A stretch of DNA of 64,000 nucleotides from Actinomycetales bacterium (GTDB taxonomy: Bacteria; Actinomycetota; Actinomycetes; Actinomycetales; Kineosporiaceae): NCBI GenBank assembly GCA_012719445.1, contig JAAYAH010000072.1, forward strand, positions 24,927 to 88,926, read 5' to 3'. Numbering within the stretch: the stretch's first letter is position 1; every line of letters starts with the position of its first letter. Positions 25,346-34,808 of this stretch are shown one piece after another. The notes below the pieces were generated by a model. It was not told the origin of the DNA and ran no database searches. It was given only the letters and a program-made list of their open reading frames with translations. The translations under genes and the position numbers were made by a program.

Positions 25346-26701
25346 TCACCAGCAGCCGACGACGGTCGCGGCGAGGCCGTCGACGGCACGCCGGACGGTG
25401 AGGGTGCTCGGCTGGCCGGCGACGACGAAGACGAAGAGGGAGTCGTCACCCTCCACCGTGGCGGCGGTCCCGGCCAGGGAGACGGTGTCCCGCAGCGCCC
25501 CGCTCTTCGCCCGGACCCGGCCGGCGGCACAACTGCTGGGCCGGGTGTCGAAGCGGCCCCGCGCCGCCGTCAGGGTGCCGGTCCGGCCCGCGAGCGGCAG
25601 CGCGCTGAGCACCGGTCGGAGGGCCCGGCGGGCACGAACGGTCCTCAGCAGCGTGACGACCGCTCTCGCCGTCACCCGGTCGGAGCGGGAGAGCCCGCTG
25701 CCGTCGTAGAGCGTCATGCCGGTGATGCCGTACCTCGCGAGGACCGTGGCCTGCATCCGGTTGACCCCCTCCCAGGTCGCCGGGTACCCGACGTCGATGG
25801 CCGTGAGCCGGGCGAGCGTCTCGGCGATGTCGTTGTCGCTGCGGAGGAGCATCCGCTCGACCCAGTCCAGCACCGGCGGCGACTCGACGCCGGCGATGGT
25901 GGCCGCCCCCCTCGGACGGACCCCTCTCCGGACCGACGTGACGCCGATCCCCCGAGCCTTCATGGCCGCGGCGAAGACCTGCCCCGCGTCCAGCGCCGTG
26001 TCCATCACCTCGTGCTGGTCGACGATCAGGGGGCGGACCGGAGCCACCTCGTGGGGGTGGTAGCTCTTCAGCCAGCCCGGGGCGGGGCTCGGCGCGGGGA
26101 ACAGCGAGTCGTCGACGAGCACCTCGACCCGGGTGACCCCGCGGTTCCGGAGGTCGCGGGTCGTGGCCGTCGCGAGCCGACCCAGGGCTGCCGTGGTCAG
26201 CAGGGCGTCGCCACGGCCGACGAGGACGATCTGGCGGGTCGTGGCGCCCCGGTCCACCCGGGTGCGCACGGTGTGGTCTGCGCCGAGGACGTCGAGCGCG
26301 GCGAGAGCCGTGGCGAGCTTGACGAGGCTCGCCGCCCGCATCGGGACGTCCTCCCGATGGGACCAGATCCGCCGACCGGAGGCGGCATCGACCACCATTC
26401 CCGAAGTGCCGCGGCCCAGCACCGTCGCGGTGATCCGCCGATCCAGCGCGGCGGCGGCTCTCCTCTCGTCTGCGGTCAGGGCGGAGCGACGGGCGGCATT
26501 CCCTGCCGCGCCGTCCCGGGTCGGTGAGCCGGGCGCGGAGGCCGCGGCGCCGGAGGACGGGCTCCTTCGGGCGGCGACCGACGCGGACTGAGGACCGGCG
26601 AGGGTCAGCGGTGCCGCGAGGCAGAGCCCGAGCAGGCACCCCACCAGGCGTCGGGACGCCCGGCCCGCTGATCGGCGTCTGTCGGAACGGCCGGCAGCCA
26701 T
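25346..26701 (-). CDS. dacB: D-alanyl-D-alanine carboxypeptidase, PBP4/S13 type
   Basis: A 451-residue exported penicillin-binding protein. A signal peptide (RRLVGCLLGLCLAAPLTLAG) is followed by an Ala/Ser-rich stretch, then the S13 catalytic set: SLVK with Ser125 and Lys128, SDN with Ser288, and KSG with Lys399. The family trims the terminal D-Ala of peptidoglycan stem peptides and can act as an endopeptidase, so it works on the outer wall face. KSG in place of KTG is a conservative change. ATG 26701 is chosen because GGAGGG sits 6 bases upstream and it opens the signal peptide; the frame runs further upstream only as non-coding-like sequence. Confidence 0.88.
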   Translation of the reverse strand: MAAGRSDRRRSAGRASRRLVGCLLGLCLAAPLTLAGPQSASVAARRSPSSGAAASAPGSPTRDGAAGNAARRSALTADERRAAAALDRRITATVLGRGTSGMVVDAASGRRIWSHREDVPMRAASLVKLATALAALDVLGADHTVRTRVDRGATTRQIVLVGRGDALLTTAALGRLATATTRDLRNRGVTRVEVLVDDSLFPAPSPAPGWLKSYHPHEVAPVRPLIVDQHEVMDTALDAGQVFAAAMKARGIGVTSVRRGVRPRGAATIAGVESPPVLDWVERMLLRSDNDIAETLARLTAIDVGYPATWEGVNRMQATVLARYGITGMTLYDGSGLSRSDRVTARAVVTLLRTVRARRALRPVLSALPLAGRTGTLTAARGRFDTRPSSCAAGRVRAKSGALRDTVSLAGTAATVEGDDSLFVFVVAGQPSTLTVRRAVDGLAATVVGCW

Positions 26702-27009
26702 CTGATCCCTCCCCGGATCCGGAACGGCGGGCCACCGCGGTACCGGCTCCCGTCGGCGGGAACCCCATGCAGCCACGTTCCGTGCACACTGGTGACGTTC
26801 AGTATCGCCTGCCGGTGTGTCGTCCGTGGTCACCGCCCCCCTCGGCATCAGTACGTGCACTCCCCCGGCGCCTCGCCCGAGCGTCCCCGGGATGTCACGA
26901 ACGTCCGGGGTTTCTCCGGTGCACACCGGTCGGGCTCGGTGCCATGCTGACGATCACGATCCAGTGCACCGAGGCCCGCGACCCGGTACGGGCCGGATGA
27001 AGGAGAGAC
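26702..27009. other. Divergent upstream region, no gene seen
   Basis: This 308-base spacer should hold the promoters of the carboxypeptidase (minus) and methyltransferase (plus) genes. I see no clear paired -35/-10 box, operator or RNA structure. Confidence 0.4.
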
Positions 27010-27768
27010 GTGGACGTCCTGCGCCAGCATGAGATCTCCGAGGCGGATCACCGCATCCTCAACCCCTTCACCGACGACCAGCTCATCACCCTCGGCGAGA
27101 TCTGCCGGCTCCGGCCCGACGTCCGGCAGGTGGACCTGGCCAGCGGCAAGGGCGAGATGCTGTGCCGCTGGGCGCAGCGCTTCGGCATCCGCGGACTGGG
27201 GATCGACCTCAGCGAGGTGTTCGTCTCCGCGGCCCGCACCCGTGCCGTCGAACTGGGGGTCGCCGACCGGGTGCGCTTCGAACGGGGCGACGCCGGCGCG
27301 GTCACACCTGGCACCGCTCCCGTCGAATCGGATCCCTACGACGTGGTCTCCTGCATCGGTGCCACCTGGATCGGCGGTGGTCTCGCCGGCACCATCGAGC
27401 TGATGCGCCCGCTGCTCGCCGAGGGCGGACTGCTGCTGGTCGGCGAGCCGTACTGGCGCGAGGACCCGCCGCCGCAGGCGTACCAGGCGGAGGGTGTCGG
27501 GCCGGAGGATTTCACCAGCCTGGTGGGGACCCTGGACCGGTTCGAGGCCGCGGGCACGCAGCTGGTGGAGATGGTCCTCGCCGACGAGGCCGGCTGGGAC
27601 CGGTACACCGCGGGCCAATGGTGGACGGTGTCCCGGTGGCTGGACGACAACCCCGACAGCCCCGAGGCCCCCGCGATGCGGGAGTACCTCACCGACCTCC
27701 GGCGCTCCTACCTGGCCTACGGCCGGCAGTATCTCGGCTGGGGGGTCTTCGTCCTGCGCGCCGCCTGA
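27010..27768 (+). CDS. Class I SAM-dependent methyltransferase
   Basis: A 252-residue cytosolic enzyme. The SAM-binding motif I is VDLASGKGEMLCRWA (about 40-54), with the acidic motif II in LGIDLSEVF and motif III-like VRFERGDAGA. Motif IV is DVVSCIGATWIGGG. The C-terminal part has WWTVSRWLDDNPD. GTG 27010 is preceded by AAGGAGAG. The substrate cannot be read from the sequence; ubiquinone/menaquinone-type or small-molecule methylation is possible. The next gene begins 113 bases later with its own weak leader. Confidence 0.82.
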   Translation: MDVLRQHEISEADHRILNPFTDDQLITLGEICRLRPDVRQVDLASGKGEMLCRWAQRFGIRGLGIDLSEVFVSAARTRAVELGVADRVRFERGDAGAVTPGTAPVESDPYDVVSCIGATWIGGGLAGTIELMRPLLAEGGLLLVGEPYWREDPPPQAYQAEGVGPEDFTSLVGTLDRFEAAGTQLVEMVLADEAGWDRYTAGQWWTVSRWLDDNPDSPEAPAMREYLTDLRRSYLAYGRQYLGWGVFVLRAA

Positions 27769-27881
27769 CGGCGGGACCCGCGGCGCCCCAGCCCGCGCTC
27801 CCCCCGACGGCGCGTCCCGCGGGACTCCCCCGCCGACCCCGCCCCTGGCCGGTGTCGGCGGTCACTGGGAGGCTGACCGGC

Positions 27882-30104
27882 ATGGTGGACGCCCGACACC
27901 TCTACGACCCCCCGTGCGAGGACCAGCCGCCTCGCCCGGAGCCACTCGACACCGGTGCGGAGCTGCAGGACGCCCACCCGGAGGCAGGCGACGCCCACGC
28001 GGAGGCCCTCGACGTCCTGCGGCAGCTCGTCGGCTCCCGCGACGCCGCCTTCCGCGACGGGCAGTGGGACGCCATCCGCTCGCTGGTCGAGCTGCGGCAC
28101 CGGGTGCTCGTGGTCCAGCGCACCGGCTGGGGCAAGTCGGCGGTGTACTTCGTGGCCACCCGGCTGCTGCGCCGGCGCGGCGCCGGCCCGACGCTCATCG
28201 TCTCCCCGCTGCTCGCGCTCATGCGCGACCAGGTCGCCGCCGCCGGGCGGGCCGGGGTCCGCGCCGTGACCATGAACTCCGCCAACGCCGTCGAGTGGGA
28301 CGACGTGGCCGCGGCCCTCGCCGCCGACACGGTCGACGTCCTGCTGGTCAGCCCGGAACGGCTGAACAACCCCCGGTTCGCCGCGGAGCACCTGCCCGGC
28401 CTCGCCCGCCGGTGCGGGCTGCTCGTGGTCGACGAGGCGCACTGCATCAGCGACTGGGGTCACGACTTCCGGCCGGACTACCGGAGGATCCGGGACCTGC
28501 TCGCCGCCCTCCCCGACCGGACCCCGGTGCTGGCGACGACGGCGACGGCCAACGCCCGGGTGGTGGCCGACGTGGCCGACCAGCTCGGCGCGGGTGACCA
28601 CCCGGTGCACGCCCAGCGCGGACCGCTGGCCCGGCACAGTCTGCGGCTCGGGGTGCTCCCGCTCACGGCGGGCGTCGACCGGCTCGGCTGGCTGGCGGCC
28701 CACCTCGACGACCTGCCCGGCAGCGGCATCGTCTACACGCTCACCGTGGCCGCCGCGGAGGACACCGCGACCCTGCTCGCCGAGGCCGGACACAAGGTGC
28801 TCCCCTACACCGGCCGCACCGACGGCGAGGAGCGCGCCGAGGCGGAGACCGCCCTCCGCGACAACACCGTCAAGGCACTCGTCGCGACCAGCGCCCTCGG
28901 CATGGGCTTCGACAAGCCCGACCTGGGGTTCGTCGTCCACCTCGGCGCGCCGTCCTCGCCCGTCGCCTACTACCAGCAGGTCGGCCGCGCGGGCAGGGCC
29001 ACGGAACGCGCCGACGTGCTGCTGCTCCCCGGCGAGGAGGACCGGAGCATCTGGGAGTACTTCGCGACCTCCTCCATGCCGAGGGCCGACCAGGCGACCG
29101 CCGTGCTCGCCGCGCTGGGCGAGGCCGGCAGGCCGTTGTCGACGGCGGCGCTGGAGACCGTCGCCGATGTCCGCCGCACCCGGCTGGAGCTGTTGCTCAA
29201 GGTCCTCGACGTCGACGGCGCCGTGCGCAGGGTCAGCGGGGGGTGGGTCGCCACCGGGAGGCCGTGGCACCTCGACGAGGAGCGCTACGCCCGGGTCGCC
29301 GCGACCCGGCGCGCCGAGCAGCAGGCGATGCTCTCCTACCTGCGCACCGAGGGCTGCCGGATGCGCTTCCTCGCCGAGGCGCTCGACGACCCGGACGCCG
29401 CCGACTGCGGCCGCTGCGACCGGTGCGCCGGGCTGTGGTTCCCGCTCGACGTCCCGGACGGCGCGCGCCGGCTGGCCGGCGGTCGGCTGGCCCGGGTCGG
29501 GGTCCCGCTGCCGCCCAGAGCGCAGTGGCCGACCGGCATGGACCGGCTCGGGGTGCCGCTCCATGGCCGGATCCCCGGCGAGGAGCGGACGGCGGAGGGG
29601 CGGGCACTGGCCCGGCTCACCGACCTGGGCTGGGGCCAGCGGCTGCGCGGGATCCTCGACCTGCCGGTGGACTCCGGCGCCGACCCCGAACCCGATCCCG
29701 CCCTGCTCGCCGCATGCGTCGAGGTGCTGCGGGACTGGAACTGGGAGCGCCGGCCGGGGGCGGTGGCGGCTGTGCCGTCCCGGCGGCACGACCGACTGAT
29801 CGGCTCGGTGGCCGCGCACCTCGCCCGCCTCGGCAGGCTCACCTGGCTGGGCTTCCTCGACCCGGTCGACGGTGGGCCGCGCGGCGGACCCGGCGGCAAC
29901 AGCGCGTTCCGGCTGGCGGGGGTGCACGACCGGCTCGCCGTCCCCGACCGGATGCGGCAGGAACTGGCCGACCTCGGCGACGCGCCGGTCCTGCTGGTCG
30001 ACGACCTCGCCGACTCCCGCTGGACGCTCACCGTCGCCGGGCGGGCCCTGCGCCGCGCCGGTGCCGCCGAGGTGCTCCCGTTCGTCCTCGCCGTCACCGG
30101 CTGA
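27882..30104 (+). CDS. RecQ-family ATP-dependent DNA helicase with phosphoribosyltransferase-like C-terminus
   Basis: A 740-residue superfamily-2 helicase. Walker A is RTGWGKS at ~80-86 and the DEAH box at 184-187 lies in VVDEAHCISDWGHDFRPDY, the RecQ hallmark. Motif V-VI is ALGMGFDKPDLGFVVH and QQVGRAGRA. Four Cys (EGCRM, DCGRCDRC) form a zinc site like that of the RQC region. There is no HRDC domain. Instead the last ~60 residues carry VLLVDDLADSRWT, a phosphoribosyltransferase-type PRPP loop, as in RecQ-like proteins of actinobacteria. ATG 27882 is chosen; GGGAGG lies 12 bases upstream and earlier in-frame sequence overlaps the methyltransferase gene. Confidence 0.9.
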   Translation: MVDARHLYDPPCEDQPPRPEPLDTGAELQDAHPEAGDAHAEALDVLRQLVGSRDAAFRDGQWDAIRSLVELRHRVLVVQRTGWGKSAVYFVATRLLRRRGAGPTLIVSPLLALMRDQVAAAGRAGVRAVTMNSANAVEWDDVAAALAADTVDVLLVSPERLNNPRFAAEHLPGLARRCGLLVVDEAHCISDWGHDFRPDYRRIRDLLAALPDRTPVLATTATANARVVADVADQLGAGDHPVHAQRGPLARHSLRLGVLPLTAGVDRLGWLAAHLDDLPGSGIVYTLTVAAAEDTATLLAEAGHKVLPYTGRTDGEERAEAETALRDNTVKALVATSALGMGFDKPDLGFVVHLGAPSSPVAYYQQVGRAGRATERADVLLLPGEEDRSIWEYFATSSMPRADQATAVLAALGEAGRPLSTAALETVADVRRTRLELLLKVLDVDGAVRRVSGGWVATGRPWHLDEERYARVAATRRAEQQAMLSYLRTEGCRMRFLAEALDDPDAADCGRCDRCAGLWFPLDVPDGARRLAGGRLARVGVPLPPRAQWPTGMDRLGVPLHGRIPGEERTAEGRALARLTDLGWGQRLRGILDLPVDSGADPEPDPALLAACVEVLRDWNWERRPGAVAAVPSRRHDRLIGSVAAHLARLGRLTWLGFLDPVDGGPRGGPGGNSAFRLAGVHDRLAVPDRMRQELADLGDAPVLLVDDLADSRWTLTVAGRALRRAGAAEVLPFVLAVTG

Positions 30105-30462
30105 CGATCCGCAGGAGCATCACCACGGTGGACACCAGAGCCACCCGTGACGCCGGAGAACTCGCCGGTGACATCGGGGGGACTCGCCGGTGGCGTGGGG
30201 GGAGCTCGTCTGTGGCGTCGGGGAACTCGCCGGTGACATCGGGGGGACTCGCCGGTGGCGTCGGGGGAGCTCGCCGGTGTCGGCGTCGTGGCCGGCGGAC
30301 CGCGAACCCCCGGTCCATGGCACCGACCTCCCCGACGGGTGTGACACGTCCCACACCGGCAAGAGACGCAGCCCCCAACGCATCACAGGAGTAGACCAGC
30401 GACGGCCCGGTGTGCTGGCCTGCCGGTCGGGAGACGAACACCGGGTGATCCGGAGGGGCACC
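30105..30462. repeat. Spacer with a 65-base-period direct repeat
   Basis: Thirty-eight bases (30159-30196) recur exactly at 30224-30261, and shorter ACTCGCCGGTG pieces fill the gaps. The rest of this 358-base spacer, between the RecQ-like and peptidase genes, shows no gene. Confidence 0.7.
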
Positions 30463-32004
30463 ATGGCCGAGCTCCGTTCTCGCATCCGTCGAGGCTCTCC
30501 AGCACGACCGCCGGGGGTGAGGGCGTCGGTCGCTGCCGTCGCGGTCGGTGTGCTCGTCGCCTGTTCCCTGGCCGGGTGCTCCTCTCCGACGGAGGTCGGC
30601 GACCTGTCCTGGGGGGACTGCGGCAGTGACGTCCCCGCTCCGGCCGACGCGACGGTCAGCCACGCGTGCGGTGAGCTCGTCGTCCCGAGGGACTGGGCCC
30701 GTCCCGACGACGGCAGGACGTTCACGCTGAGACTGCTGCGGGTGCGCAGCAGCGAGCAGCACGACCGGATCGGCTCGCTGCTGATCAACCCCGGTGGCCC
30801 CGGCGGGTCGGGCATCGACATTGCCGCCGGCGTGAGCTCCGGCCAGTCCTTCGCCAGCGAGGAGCTGCTGGAGCGGTTCGACGTGATCGGGCTCGACCTT
30901 CGTGGCACCGGCCGCTCCGAACCGATCACCTGCATCACCGACGCCCAGCTCGACCGGGAGTCGGCCCTGGTGGCCGACCCGATCGAGCGGGTGGACGTCG
31001 ACGCCCGCCTCGCCCTGCAGAAAGAGATCGCCGCCGACTGCGCGAAGACCTACGGCGAGGACCTGAAACTGTTCTCCACCCGGCAGATCGCCCGTGACCT
31101 GGACGCCCTCCGGGCAGCCCTCGGCGAGGCGAAGCTCAGCTATCTCGGTGTCTCCTACGGCACCTATCTCGGTGCCGTCTACGCCCAACTGTTCCCCGAC
31201 AACGTCCGGGCCATGGTCCTCGACGGTGCCATCGACCCGACCGTGGGCTACGGCACGGTTGCCGCCCAGGAGAGCCAGGTCCGGGGGTACGAGCACGCCT
31301 TCGACGAGTTCGCCGCCTGGTGCGAGCGCAGCGACTGTCCCCTGTCTCCCGACCCCCGCACCCAGGTGACCGCGATCCTGGAGCAGGCCGGGACCAGCCC
31401 GGCGGCAGCGACCGACGGGCGCGAGGCCACTCCCTCGGTGGTGCTCAGCGCGATCGCCGGCGGGCTGAGAGCCCCGCAGTGGCAGGCCATGGCCGAAGCC
31501 CTCGACGACGTCCGGGACGGGGATCCGAGCGCGGTGTTCCAGTGGGCGGACGTCATCGCCGAACGGGACACCACCGGCCACTACGGACCCTTCTACCGGG
31601 CACAGAGAGCGACCCTGTGCGCGGACACCGGTGACCGTCCCTCCCCCGAGCGGGTGCTCGAGATCCAGCGGGAGTGGCGAGGGCGACACCCGCTGTCCGG
31701 CGGGGTCCTGGCGATGGGACTGCTGGCCTGTGCGTCCTGGCCTGCCCCTGCCGACACCGCCCCGGCGACCCCGCCGACCGGGCTGCCGCCGACCCTGGTC
31801 ATCGGCTCCCGGCACGACCCGGCGACCCCGTACGCCGACACCGCGAAGCTCGCGGCCTTCCTCGGCGACGGCAACGTGGTCACCTGGGAGGGCCAGGGCC
31901 ACGTCGCCCTCGGCCGCAGCCTGTGCGTCACCGAGGTCGCCAACGCCTACCTCACCGACCTCACCCTGCCGGAGAAGGGCCTGGTCTGCGCCGCAGACGA
32001 GTGA
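30463..32004 (+). CDS. Secreted TAP-like alpha/beta hydrolase lipoprotein
   Basis: A 513-residue exported hydrolase with lipobox LAGC after a ~27-residue hydrophobic stretch. NPGGPGGSG forms the oxyanion region and Ser231 in GVSYGTY is the nucleophile. The catalytic Asp is probably in SRHDPATPY and His in GQGHVALGRS. The C-terminal TAP-like domain and length match tripeptidyl aminopeptidases of streptomycetes, which remove N-terminal tripeptides from secreted proteins. CGGAGGGG precedes ATG 30463; longer in-frame starts run into the repeat region. Confidence 0.87.
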   Translation: MAELRSRIRRGSPARPPGVRASVAAVAVGVLVACSLAGCSSPTEVGDLSWGDCGSDVPAPADATVSHACGELVVPRDWARPDDGRTFTLRLLRVRSSEQHDRIGSLLINPGGPGGSGIDIAAGVSSGQSFASEELLERFDVIGLDLRGTGRSEPITCITDAQLDRESALVADPIERVDVDARLALQKEIAADCAKTYGEDLKLFSTRQIARDLDALRAALGEAKLSYLGVSYGTYLGAVYAQLFPDNVRAMVLDGAIDPTVGYGTVAAQESQVRGYEHAFDEFAAWCERSDCPLSPDPRTQVTAILEQAGTSPAAATDGREATPSVVLSAIAGGLRAPQWQAMAEALDDVRDGDPSAVFQWADVIAERDTTGHYGPFYRAQRATLCADTGDRPSPERVLEIQREWRGRHPLSGGVLAMGLLACASWPAPADTAPATPPTGLPPTLVIGSRHDPATPYADTAKLAAFLGDGNVVTWEGQGHVALGRSLCVTEVANAYLTDLTLPEKGLVCAADE

Positions 32005-32096
32005 ACACCCGCCGACCGTCCCGACGCCCGGGGTTGACGTGGGCCACGGTCGGGGCCGGATGATCGTGGCCTCGGCTCGCAGAGGGAGGAGGCCAG

Positions 32097-32981
32097 ATGG
32101 CACGGAGGACCGGCCTCGTGGTGGCAGGAGCGCTCGTGGCCGCGGTGGCGGCGGGCTGCGGTGCCGCAACGGGCAACGACGGGAACGGGACATCGGGCTC
32201 CGCGAGCGTCTCCCGGCAGACGACCGACCCGGCGGCTCTGGTCGGGCTCTGGCGGGTCGACGGTGCCGACGGCGAGGAGCGCGACGCCGTGCTGCGACTC
32301 GACGACCAGGGGCTCACCCTGTGGCGGGACTGCGGCTCGCTGTCCGGCGGCTGGGCCGCCGACGCGTCGGGCCTGTTCGTCGGGCACGTGTTCGGCGCGG
32401 GCAACGGCTGCCTGTCCGGGACCGTCCCCGACGACCTCACCCCGGGGTGGCTGCGCCGGGTCACCTCCTTCGGCTCGGACGCGAAGACCCCGGTGCTGCG
32501 GGACCGGGACGGCCAGACGGTGGCTCGGCTGCTGCCGGGCGGCCACCCGTCCCTCGCCCCGGACGACGACACCTCCCTCGGTGAGCCGCCCGTGCCCGGG
32601 GACCGGGTCCGTGCAGCCCGGGTCCCCGCCGCACCGCTGCCCGCCGGGCTCGAACCGGCGGACCGGGCCGGGCTGACCGGACACTGGCTGCCGGCGGGGA
32701 AGCGGCACGGCACCGGGGACGACGCACCTCACCTCGCCGTCGAGGACGACGGCCGGTGGCAGGGCTCGGACGGCTGCAACGGGCAGAGCGGCGGCTGGAC
32801 CGTCGGACCGGACGGCGCGTTCCTGGCGACCGTCGGGCCGCAGACACTCATCGGCTGCGACGGCGTCGATGTCGGCGACTGGGTCTCCCGGGCGGCGAGG
32901 GCCGGCCTCGACGGCCGGACACTGGTCCTGCTCGACCGCTCGGGGAAGGAACTCGGCCGGTTGGTCCCGGACGCCTCCTGA
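32097..32981 (+). CDS. META-domain-like lipoprotein
   Basis: A 294-residue predicted lipoprotein with lipobox AAGC. The mature part has two similar halves. The first (about 45-150) begins LVGLWRVDG with SLSGGW and GNGC. The second (~190-290) begins LTGHWLPAG with GSDGCNGQSGGW and LIGCDGVD, ending RTLVLLDRSGKELGRL. Short beta strands with a Gly-Cys-Asn-Gly turn fit the META/HslJ-like fold, whose function is poorly known and often linked to stress or metal tolerance. AGGGAGGAGG lies just before the ATG. It is not coupled to its neighbours. Confidence 0.72.
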   Translation: MARRTGLVVAGALVAAVAAGCGAATGNDGNGTSGSASVSRQTTDPAALVGLWRVDGADGEERDAVLRLDDQGLTLWRDCGSLSGGWAADASGLFVGHVFGAGNGCLSGTVPDDLTPGWLRRVTSFGSDAKTPVLRDRDGQTVARLLPGGHPSLAPDDDTSLGEPPVPGDRVRAARVPAAPLPAGLEPADRAGLTGHWLPAGKRHGTGDDAPHLAVEDDGRWQGSDGCNGQSGGWTVGPDGAFLATVGPQTLIGCDGVDVGDWVSRAARAGLDGRTLVLLDRSGKELGRLVPDAS

Positions 32982-33355
32982 CCCGATCCCTCCTCGAGGT
33001 CCGGTACCCGGCGTGCGGACGGTCGAGTACCGACGTACGGCGGGTGACGCCCCCCTCCCTGACATTCGAAATCCCTGTCGGAACCCTTGTCCCGCAGTCC
33101 GCCCTCGTTTACCGTCCATTCGTCACCACACCAACACAATCCGCCGGGAAACCGATACCTGACGTGTCCGGCGTTCCACGGGACGTCGGTCCGACCCGCA
33201 CACCGACCCGTGTTCGGGCGCCGATCTCGGCGCCGACACCGACGCCGCAGAATGCACCGACGGCGTTCCGGTGAGCACAGTGATACGCACGGCGACGTGC
33301 CTGCGGGATGACACGGATTCTCTTGTCGTCTCGGCGCCTGTCGGAAGGACATGTC
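32982..33355. other. Upstream region of the expansin gene
   Basis: No gene is seen in 374 bases. A perfect inverted repeat GGCGCCGATCTCGGCGCC (33217-33234) lies 122 bases before the expansin start and may be a regulator site. I see no riboswitch that I can name. Confidence 0.4.
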
Positions 33356-34630
33356 GTGACGACGAGACCAAGGGGACGAGCGATCGCGCAGCCCCTCCTC
33401 CGCTCTCTCACCGCCCCACTGACCTGCATTCTCCTGCTGGCATACCCGTTCCCCGCCGCGGCTCTCGACACCGGGGACACTCCGGCCCCTGTGACCGGAA
33501 ACGCCACCTGGTTCGACGCCCTCGGCTCACCGTACGGCGGTTGCGGCCTTCCCCAGGACGAACTCGACTCCCCGCACTTCGTCGCCCTGAACGTCTACAA
33601 CACCCCCGGCGACTACAACTTCTATCCCCGCCCATTGACCGGCGACAACCTGTCGAAGATGGGGATGTGGAACAACGGCCACAACTGTGGCCGCTGGATC
33701 CGGGTGAAGGTCGGCGACTACTGCACCGGCGTCAACGACGGTGCGCCGAACCAACCGTTCTGCCGCAACGGGTCATGGGTCGCCGACGAGTACAACGGCG
33801 CGACCCTCGACATGATCATCGCGGACAGTTGCGGTGACAGCAACGCCTGGTGCCGGGACGACCCGTACCACATCGACCTCGCCCACGCCTCGCTCAACCA
33901 GTTCGCCCGGGACGGCGTCCTGGTCCGCGACATGGACCCGGACCACTGGAACAACCGGCAGTTGGAGTGGGAGTTCATCGAGGCCCCCAACTACAGCGGG
34001 GACATCAAGATCGGGTTCCTCGCCGGCTCGTCACCGTGGTGGACCGCCGTCGCCGTCTCCCACCTCGCCAACGGCATCCACGGGGTCGAGTACTACAGCG
34101 AGGGCCGGTGGACCGACGCCGAACTGGACGGCGACATGGGACAGGCCTTCCTCGTCGAGCCGCTCGTCGAGGGCGAGACCGACTACGAGATCCGGGTCCG
34201 GGACGTCGACGACGAACTGATCCATGACGGCAGGGTGTACAAGTTCTCCCTGCCCTCCTCCTGCTCGCCCCAGTGCGGTCCGGCGTACCTCCAGGTCCCC
34301 TACAGCACCGCGAAGGAGCCGACCTCGATCGAGGCCGGGACGTGCACCGCGACCTACGAGACGGCGAAGTCCTGGCCGGGCGGGTTCGTCGGCACCGTGA
34401 CGGTCACGGCCACCGGGACGACCGTCAAGGGCTGGACGGTGAACTGGACCCTGGCCGACGGGCAGTCGATCAACAGCAGTTGGAACGGGACGCTCAGCAC
34501 CAGCGGCTCGACGGTGACGGTGAGGAACGCCACCTGGAACGGCACCCTGAAGGCCGGGGCCACCGCGGAGTTCGGCTTCGTCGGCAACGGCGAGCCGTCC
34601 GCCCCCGAACTGACCTGCGCCCCGGGCTGA
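33356..34630 (+). CDS. Secreted expansin-like protein with C-terminal CBM2
   Basis: A 424-residue exported protein. After the signal peptide (CILLLAYPFPAAA) comes a six-stranded double-psi barrel like that of GH45/expansin domain 1: YGGCGLPQDEL, KVGDYCTGV and DSCGDSNAWCRDDPYHIDL, the last holding the Asp of the expansin cleft. A middle expansin-type beta domain (~215-310) follows, then a CBM2 (about 320-424; WPGGFVGT, GWTVNWTL, SSWNGTL). Expansins loosen cellulose-pectin networks without cutting them, so with the pectate lyase at 0.8 kb this suggests plant-wall attack. GTG 33356 is chosen; GGAAGGA lies 9 bases upstream. Confidence 0.87.
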   Translation: MTTRPRGRAIAQPLLRSLTAPLTCILLLAYPFPAAALDTGDTPAPVTGNATWFDALGSPYGGCGLPQDELDSPHFVALNVYNTPGDYNFYPRPLTGDNLSKMGMWNNGHNCGRWIRVKVGDYCTGVNDGAPNQPFCRNGSWVADEYNGATLDMIIADSCGDSNAWCRDDPYHIDLAHASLNQFARDGVLVRDMDPDHWNNRQLEWEFIEAPNYSGDIKIGFLAGSSPWWTAVAVSHLANGIHGVEYYSEGRWTDAELDGDMGQAFLVEPLVEGETDYEIRVRDVDDELIHDGRVYKFSLPSSCSPQCGPAYLQVPYSTAKEPTSIEAGTCTATYETAKSWPGGFVGTVTVTATGTTVKGWTVNWTLADGQSINSSWNGTLSTSGSTVTVRNATWNGTLKAGATAEFGFVGNGEPSAPELTCAPG

Positions 34631-34650
34631 CCCGGCTCCCCCTCCCTCCT

Positions 34651-34715
34651 GCGTCCACCGGTGGCGAATGGGGCTCATTCCTGAGTTTTGAGCCCACTTC
34701 GCCACCGGTGGACGC
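34651..34715. repeat. Long palindromic repeat, copy 1 (also expansin terminator)
   Basis: Twenty-seven-base arms (34651-34677 and 34689-34715) pair with two mismatches around an 11-base loop. The core ACCGGTGGCGAATGGGGCTCATT recurs in copy 2 at 35823-35879. It sits between the converging expansin and hydrolase genes and could terminate both. Confidence 0.85.
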
Positions 34716-34747
34716 CGAGGGCAGCGGGCAGGGGGCGAGGACTGGAG

Positions 34748-34807
34748 CGGGCCTGGGCAGGACGGGCCTGGGCAGAGCGTGCCTGGGGAAGACGGGTCTG
34801 GAACGGA
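34748..34807. repeat. Four-unit 15-base tandem repeat at the hydrolase end
   Basis: Units CGGGCCTGGGCAGGA, with growing divergence over four copies, end one base before the hydrolase stop codon at 34809. Confidence 0.75.
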
Positions 34808-34808
34808 A

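Noticed and set aside
32982..33355. ydaO-type c-di-AMP riboswitch before the expansin gene
   Set aside because: Such elements precede actinobacterial wall hydrolases, but I could not find the conserved core or pairing here.
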